Shown here in pieces: positions 30,255-34,577 of a stretch of DNA of 34,577 bases (within the stretch, counting starts at the first letter, position 1; every line of letters starts with the position of its first letter). The notes below the pieces were generated by a model. It was not told the origin of the DNA. It ran no database searches and worked only from the letters and a program-made list of their open reading frames with translations. Where the stretch lies: positions 1-34,577 of the forward strand of contig JAKASC010000002.1 of the NCBI GenBank assembly GCA_021828245.1, written 5' to 3'. The position numbers and the translations under genes are program-made. The DNA comes from Acidobacteriota bacterium. Its GTDB lineage: Bacteria > Acidobacteriota > Terriglobia > UBA7540.

Positions 30255-30992
30255 TCACCTTGGTCGTCTCTGCCGCACCGCCTCATAAAGCACAACGGCC
30301 ACCGCCACCGAGACGTTGAGCGATTCTACCGCACTTTGAAGCGGAATGCTGGCGCGTTGGTCGCAGCCTTCCCCCACCAGCCGATGCAACCCACCTCCTT
30401 CGCCCCCAAACACCAGCGCGCAAGGGCTGCGATATTCGAGGTCATAATAGGCGGTGGGGGCGCCGGCTTCAAATCCATAGACCCAAAGGCCCTGTTTCTT
30501 CAGAGTGGCCAAAGCGCGCGGCAGGTTGGGAACGCGAGCGACGCGAGCGTGTTCGAGGGCGCCGGCCGCCGCGCGCGCCACCGCCGGAGAAAGTCCCGCC
30601 GCCCGCCGCTCCGGTACGACGATGCCGTCCGCGCCGGCGCCAACCGCGGTGCGAATCACGGCGCCGAGGTTCCCGGGATCTTCCACGCCGTCCAGAACGA
30701 CGAGCAGGGGCTTCTCATTTCCATCGAGCAAAGCCTCCAGGCTTTCATAGGCTTTGGCCGCGCAAACCGCAATCACGTCTTGATGGTGGGTCGTGGCGGC
30801 TTGCCGTTCGAGCGCCGCGCGCGGCAGAAAGCGCAGAGAAACGCCGGCTGACCGGCATTCATCAATCAACTGCTGCAAGCGCGGGTTCGCAGCGCCGCGC
30901 GAAATCGCCACGTACTCTACGGGCCGCGACCGGAGAGCCTCAGCCACGGCATGGATGCCGTAGAGCACCTCCGGGAATTTTCCCTTGGACAT
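30255..30992 (-). CDS. rlmB: 23S rRNA 2'-O-methyltransferase, RlmB/TrmH (SpoU) family
   Basis: A 245-residue SPOUT-fold methyltransferase. The N-terminal substrate-binding domain begins VLYGIHAVAEALRSRP; the catalytic part has LDGVEDPGNLGAVIRTAVGA (motif 1), ALVFGGEGGGLHRLV (motif 2) and IPLQSAVESLNVSVAVAVVL (motif 3). RlmB modifies G2251 of 23S rRNA; related TrmH enzymes act on tRNA, so the exact target is inferred from the N-terminal domain. ATG 30992 has AGGGG eight bases upstream and fits the family start; an ATG at 31034 would add fourteen residues. It follows gltX. Confidence 0.88.
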   Translation of the reverse strand: MSKGKFPEVLYGIHAVAEALRSRPVEYVAISRGAANPRLQQLIDECRSAGVSLRFLPRAALERQAATTHHQDVIAVCAAKAYESLEALLDGNEKPLLVVLDGVEDPGNLGAVIRTAVGAGADGIVVPERRAAGLSPAVARAAAGALEHARVARVPNLPRALATLKKQGLWVYGFEAGAPTAYYDLEYRSPCALVFGGEGGGLHRLVGEGCDQRASIPLQSAVESLNVSVAVAVVLYEAVRQRRPR

Positions 30993-31070
30993 GCCTCGTG
31001 CCCCTGCCTCCGCTGCCGCCTGCCGCCAATCCATAATCGAAACCGCAGGGACCGCCGCGCCGGAACGCTG

Positions 31071-32591
31071 TTACAGTTTTGCCGCCGCTTGGAATTCGCG
31101 CAGCCGCTCGGCGCAGCTTTTCACATGTTTTTTCAGTGGCAGCTTCGAGCCTTCTTCGAAAAGGGGTACCAATTTCTCGAGCTCCGGGCCGGACACTTGA
31201 CCGGTGAGCGCCACGCGAATCGGATGAAACAGCTCTTTGCCCTTCTTTCCGGTTTCCTTTTGGACTTCTTTGGTTATCGCTCGAAACCGCTCGCCGCTGA
31301 GTTCCGTCTCCGCCAAAGCCTTGGATATGAAGGCTTGGAGCACTTGGCGCGCACCCGGTTGTTCCACAACGTCGCGCGTCGGTCCGCGCTCCATCATGGC
31401 CTGCGCATCGTAGTTGAAGACCACCGAGGCGCGCGCCGACAGTTCGTCCAGCCGGTCCACAGAAGGCGCCAGGATGAGGAAAAGCTTTTTGAAAAGCCAC
31501 TCGGAGAGCTTGCCGTTGATCGGACGTTCAAGATAGCCGACGTCAACCAAGTGCTGCTCGACCCACGCGCGGAGGGCAGCGTCGCGGTCAAAGTCTCCCA
31601 CGTTGATCTGGCTGATGTAATGCCGATTGAAGGCGTAAAGTTTTTTAATATCGAACACTGCGGGGCTTTTGGTGATGTGATCGAGTGAGAACTGCGCGAT
31701 GAGTTGCTCTGTGCTCAGAATTTCCGTTTTGCCGTCGGCGGGTGACCAGCCGAGGAGCGCCAGATAATTCCGCAAGGCTTCGGGCAGAATGCCCATCTGG
31801 CGAAAGTTCTCAAGCGACGTGGCGCCGTGACGCTTGGAAAGGCGCGTGCGGTCAGGACCGAGAATGGTCGAGAGGTGAGCGAACTGGGGCGGCGTCCAGC
31901 CGAGAGCGCGATAGAGCGCCAACTGCCGAGGCGTGTTCGAGATGTGGTCATCGCCCCGAATCACGTGGGAAATCTGCATGAAGTAGTCATCAATCACCAC
32001 GGCGAAGTTGTAGGCGGGCTGGCCGCTCGAACGCATCAGGATGAGGTCTCCCATGACCTCGCTCGAAAAGCTCGTTTCGCCGTGCACCACGTCGCGCCAA
32101 CGGTAAATGCCTTCCGGGATTTTCAATCGGACCGCCGCCGCTTCGCCCGAGGCGCGGCGACGTTCCGCCTCGTGCAACGGAATAGCTCGGCATCGCCCGG
32201 AGTATTTCGGCTGACGCCCGGCTTCGAGCGCTGCCTGGCGCTCCGCCTCGAGTTGCTCCGGCGTACAGAAACAATAATAGGCTTGTCCGGTCTCGATTAA
32301 TTGGCGGGCGAACTTGCCGTAGAGTTCGCGCCGCTCCGATTGGCGATACGGCCCGTGCGCGCCGCCCTTATCCGGCCCTTCGTCCCAATCCAGGCCCAGC
32401 CACCGCAGATCGTCCAGGAGTTGGGATTCGTATTCCGCGCGCGACCGCTCCACGTCCGTATCTTCGATGCGGAGGATAAACTGCCCCTGATGATGCCGCG
32501 CGAACAACCAGTTGAAAAGCGCCGTTCGCGCGTTACCGACGTGGACATAACCGGTAGGACTCGGAGCAAAGCGGACTCGCACGCTCGACAT
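31071..32591 (-). CDS. gltX: Glutamyl-tRNA synthetase
   Basis: A 506-residue class I synthetase charging tRNA-Glu (possibly tRNA-Gln as well, in the indirect pathway). It starts MSSVRVRFAPSPTGYVHVGN, which holds the HIGH-type motif as HVGN. FILRIEDTDVERS and DEGPDKGGAHGPYRQSER follow, then the KMSKS-type loop RLSKRHGA and a C-terminal anticodon-binding domain. ATG 32591 is chosen as it gives the family start; an upstream frame to 32630 only adds an unrelated leader. It is divergent from the PilZ gene, with the palindrome 32633-32644 between. Confidence 0.95.
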   Translation of the reverse strand: MSSVRVRFAPSPTGYVHVGNARTALFNWLFARHHQGQFILRIEDTDVERSRAEYESQLLDDLRWLGLDWDEGPDKGGAHGPYRQSERRELYGKFARQLIETGQAYYCFCTPEQLEAERQAALEAGRQPKYSGRCRAIPLHEAERRRASGEAAAVRLKIPEGIYRWRDVVHGETSFSSEVMGDLILMRSSGQPAYNFAVVIDDYFMQISHVIRGDDHISNTPRQLALYRALGWTPPQFAHLSTILGPDRTRLSKRHGATSLENFRQMGILPEALRNYLALLGWSPADGKTEILSTEQLIAQFSLDHITKSPAVFDIKKLYAFNRHYISQINVGDFDRDAALRAWVEQHLVDVGYLERPINGKLSEWLFKKLFLILAPSVDRLDELSARASVVFNYDAQAMMERGPTRDVVEQPGARQVLQAFISKALAETELSGERFRAITKEVQKETGKKGKELFHPIRVALTGQVSGPELEKLVPLFEEGSKLPLKKHVKSCAERLREFQAAAKL

Positions 32592-32632
32592 AGTAATGAT
32601 CCCAGTATTGCAAACTAACACAATCGCCAAAA

Positions 32633-32644
32633 GCCTGTACAGGC
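32633..32644. promoter_or_regulatory. Perfect 12-base palindrome in the gltX/pilZ divergent region
   Basis: GCCTGTACAGGC is a perfect palindrome between the divergent gltX and PilZ genes, 42 bases upstream of the gltX start. CTGT...ACAG half sites occur in LexA boxes, but there the spacing is eight bases, so this is only a generic operator candidate. Confidence 0.35.
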
Positions 32645-32751
32645 GGTAGCATCTTGAGTCCTACTCCCGGCGCTGATAGAGTAGGTCGGGCCGAGCGCCG
32701 AGCGTGCGGTTCGCTTCAAGTGTCGAGCATTCCGGCTGACAGGGGGTGACA

Positions 32752-33591
32752 ATGGGTTCCCTCGAGCAAAGACGTTCGGAGCGCTTAGCGCTCTCCATTC
32801 CCATTCGCGTCATCGGCATTGACCTGGCGGGAACACAATTTTCCGAGGACACGCATACCCGAATCATCAGCCGCGCCGGCGCGCAAATTGCCCTCACCCA
32901 CCGCGTGAATCCGGGAGATTCGATTCGCATTGTCAATTTGGAAAATTACAATGAAGCCGACTTTCGAGTGGTGGGGCTGATGACCACGGGCACGGGCACC
33001 AGCCCCAACGAGCTGGGCGTGGAGTGCACGGAAAGCGGCCGCAATATTTGGGGAGTGGAATTGCCCGCCGCGATGGATCCGCAGGGTTCGGAGGCCGGAG
33101 CTCTGCTGGAGTGCCGAGGCTGCCGGCAGCAAGCTCTTTGGACCGTCACCTTGATGGAAGTGGAGGTTTTGAACGCGACCGGCCAGGTGACACGTCCCTG
33201 CGACCGTTGCGCCAAGCTGATGTATTGGACCTACGCGGATACCATTCGCCGTCCCCGCGCCTTCGCCGAGACGGAACCGACCAGCCCCCCGCCCCGCCTC
33301 GATGAAGCTTTGAAGAAAGTCGAAAAACGGGGCGAAAAACGCCTGGGAATGAAAATGCCGATCCGCATCCGCAACGCGAACGGAGAAGTGGAAATTACCA
33401 AAACCGAAAATATGTCGAAGAACGGTTTTGCGGCCAACCTCGGCATGGACCTCCACGTCGGAGACACGGTGTCGGTGGTTTGCCCTTACTCGCCGGGGGA
33501 CGACGCGTTCGAGCAAAAGGCCGAGGTGCGTCGCCGCGCTCTTTTTGACCTGGGCGGCCGGCGCATCTACGGGTTTCGATACGTTCGATAG
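32752..33591 (+). CDS. Protein with two PilZ-like domains around a zinc ribbon
   Basis: A 279-residue protein. A first PilZ-like part starts LEQRRSERLALSIPIRVIGI (RRSER, the RxxxR box) with a weak second box (IISRAGAQI). CRGCRQQALW and CDRCAKLMYW then give two CxxC pairs, likely a zinc ribbon. After a Pro-rich linker comes the second PilZ domain: KRGEKRLGMKMPIRI, NMSKNGFAANLG (the DxSxxG-type box) and LHVGDTVSVVCPYS. PilZ domains bind cyclic di-GMP; the second looks more complete than the first. ATG 32752 is preferred over GTG 32746, with GGGGGTG just upstream. Confidence 0.82.
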   Translation: MGSLEQRRSERLALSIPIRVIGIDLAGTQFSEDTHTRIISRAGAQIALTHRVNPGDSIRIVNLENYNEADFRVVGLMTTGTGTSPNELGVECTESGRNIWGVELPAAMDPQGSEAGALLECRGCRQQALWTVTLMEVEVLNATGQVTRPCDRCAKLMYWTYADTIRRPRAFAETEPTSPPPRLDEALKKVEKRGEKRLGMKMPIRIRNANGEVEITKTENMSKNGFAANLGMDLHVGDTVSVVCPYSPGDDAFEQKAEVRRRALFDLGGRRIYGFRYVR

Positions 33592-33684
33592 AAGCACGCG
33601 GCCCCCAACGGAGACGCATCCCGCCGGTCATCGGCCGGAGCGCGGACGGGAGGGATGTGGGGCCGCGCACAAGAGGAGCTTGCA

Positions 33685-34577
33685 ATGGAACGCTCGGGGT
33701 CGCAGGGCAACGGTCGGAGTGCGGCAGTCAATCCTGCCCAAGCCGCGGACGCGCCTCGCGCCCGGCAGCTTGCCGCTCTCGGCTGGAAACTCGGTATCAT
33801 TACCGACGAAATCGCGGAGGACTTTGAGGTCGCCGTCCGTTTTATTGCCCGTCACGGCCTGCGCGGGTGCGAATTGCGCCGGCTGTGGAACAAGAATGTG
33901 ATGAATCTTTCCCGGGCGGAGCTTGACCGCGCCCGCGCGCTGATGGAGCAACACCATCTGAAGGTCTTGCAAATCGGCTCGCCCATTTTCAAATACAACC
34001 TGCCGCAGCTTCCCGCTCGGCCCCAGGAGCAGCGCGACACTTTCCGAGCGAATTTCACCGACGCGGATACGGAGCGGCTGTTGGAGGAGTCGTTTCGCTT
34101 GGCCCGTTTTTTCGGGACCCGCCGGGTGAGGGTTTTTAGTTACTGGCGCGTGGACCATCCCGCAGAGGCCTATCCTCATGTCCGCGAGGGCTTGGCTTGG
34201 GCGGCCGAGTTGGCCGGAAAGAACGGAATCCTCCTGACGCTCGAAAACGAGCACGAGTGCAACGTGGGAACGGGCAAGGAATTGGGGCGCCTGCTGCGCG
34301 ACATCAACTCGCCTCACCTGCGCGCCACCTGGGACCCGGCGAACGCAGCCATGTTGGGTGAGACGCCCTACCCCGACGGCTATGAGGCGGTCCGTGGCTG
34401 GGTGGAGCACGTTCACGTCAAAGACGTGCGCAAAAACCGCCGGACCGGCAAACTGGAGTGGGCCCCGGTCGGCGGCGGCGTGATTGACTGGAAGGGCCAA
34501 TGGGAGGCGCTTCGGCGGGACGGCTACTGCTCCACGGTTTCGCTCGAAACCCATTACCGCAAACCCGGCACCAGCAA
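33685..34577 (+). CDS. Sugar phosphate isomerase/epimerase (AP endonuclease 2-like TIM barrel), 3' end missing
   Basis: The frame is open to the window end (297 complete codons). After a disordered 30-residue leader the barrel begins GWKLGIITDEIAEDFEVAVR, and metal-binding positions of the family are visible: LTLENEHECN (Glu), ATWDPANAAM (Asp), VEHVHVKDV (His) and SLETHYRK (Glu). Such enzymes isomerise or epimerise sugars or act on inositol derivatives; the substrate is not evident. The ribosome site AAGAGGAG six bases before ATG 33685 fixes the start. It begins about 90 bases after the PilZ gene. Confidence 0.9.
   Translation, partial: MERSGSQGNGRSAAVNPAQAADAPRARQLAALGWKLGIITDEIAEDFEVAVRFIARHGLRGCELRRLWNKNVMNLSRAELDRARALMEQHHLKVLQIGSPIFKYNLPQLPARPQEQRDTFRANFTDADTERLLEESFRLARFFGTRRVRVFSYWRVDHPAEAYPHVREGLAWAAELAGKNGILLTLENEHECNVGTGKELGRLLRDINSPHLRATWDPANAAMLGETPYPDGYEAVRGWVEHVHVKDVRKNRRTGKLEWAPVGGGVIDWKGQWEALRRDGYCSTVSLETHYRKPGTS

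Noticed and set aside
32633-32644. LexA box between gltX and the PilZ gene
   Set aside because: The half sites CTGT and ACAG are adjacent, whereas LexA boxes have an eight-base spacer; the site is kept as an unassigned palindrome.

Overview
The window looks like a GC-rich Acidobacteriota chromosome. The clearest lineage marker is the VWFA-related lipoprotein-like gene at 29020-30162, of a type first described in Acidobacteria. The gene mix also fits: split TonB C-terminal proteins, PilZ proteins and many small secreted unknowns. Both ends are cut inside genes (YvcK on the left, a sugar phosphate isomerase/epimerase on the right). This placement rests on recognising protein families by eye, not on a database search.

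Layout. 1-2546: the end of yvcK and a GDP-mannose-6-dehydrogenase-like gene with a good sigma70-type promoter. 2547-10517: tRNA-Pro(UGG) followed by an integrated element of about 7.9 kb. It carries a tyrosine integrase beside the tRNA, a RepA-like ATPase, two zinc-ribbon proteins, a small protein ending in an SSB-like tail, an XRE regulator, a HTH/coiled-coil protein, an HNH nuclease and several small unknown genes. The displaced 3' part of the original tRNA lies at the far end. 10702-13553: a membrane/redox cluster (membrane protein, beta-barrel protein, cytochrome c, His/Cys-rich exported protein). 13813-23901: housekeeping genes (larE, an HDAC-like deacetylase, an ABM protein, glmS, argJ, ftsB, a phosphohexomutase, cutA, a cystathionine gamma-synthase-like enzyme). 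24000-26600: a repeat-rich accessory patch holding a VapBC toxin-antitoxin pair and one unknown gene. 26726-34577: an RsbRD-like protein, acpS, a TonB-domain protein, an unknown, the VWFA protein, rlmB, gltX, a PilZ-zinc-PilZ protein and the truncated isomerase.

How parts may work together. In the element, helicase/ATPase, primase-type zinc ribbon, SSB-tail protein and an iteron-like array (TGTTGCA, 5185-5404) sit in one stop/start-overlapping minus-strand operon that runs into the integrase. This reads as a compact replication-plus-integration module with no relaxase, capsid or terminase gene visible. A second array (CGATTTTT with helically phased T-tracts, 8957-9045) lies directly upstream of the HTH/coiled-coil gene and could be its operator or a centromere-like site. 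In the host part, the phosphohexomutase and glmS belong to amino-sugar/cell-wall precursor supply, with ftsB overlapping the mutase.

Most notable observations: the tRNA-Pro T-stem differs at four of five base pairs between the intact gene and the displaced fragment, with pairing kept in both; GlmS has Ser where the invariant catalytic Cys should follow the start Met; the two repeat arrays in the element; the SSB-like tail; and an unknown gene bracketed by two 135-bp direct repeats.
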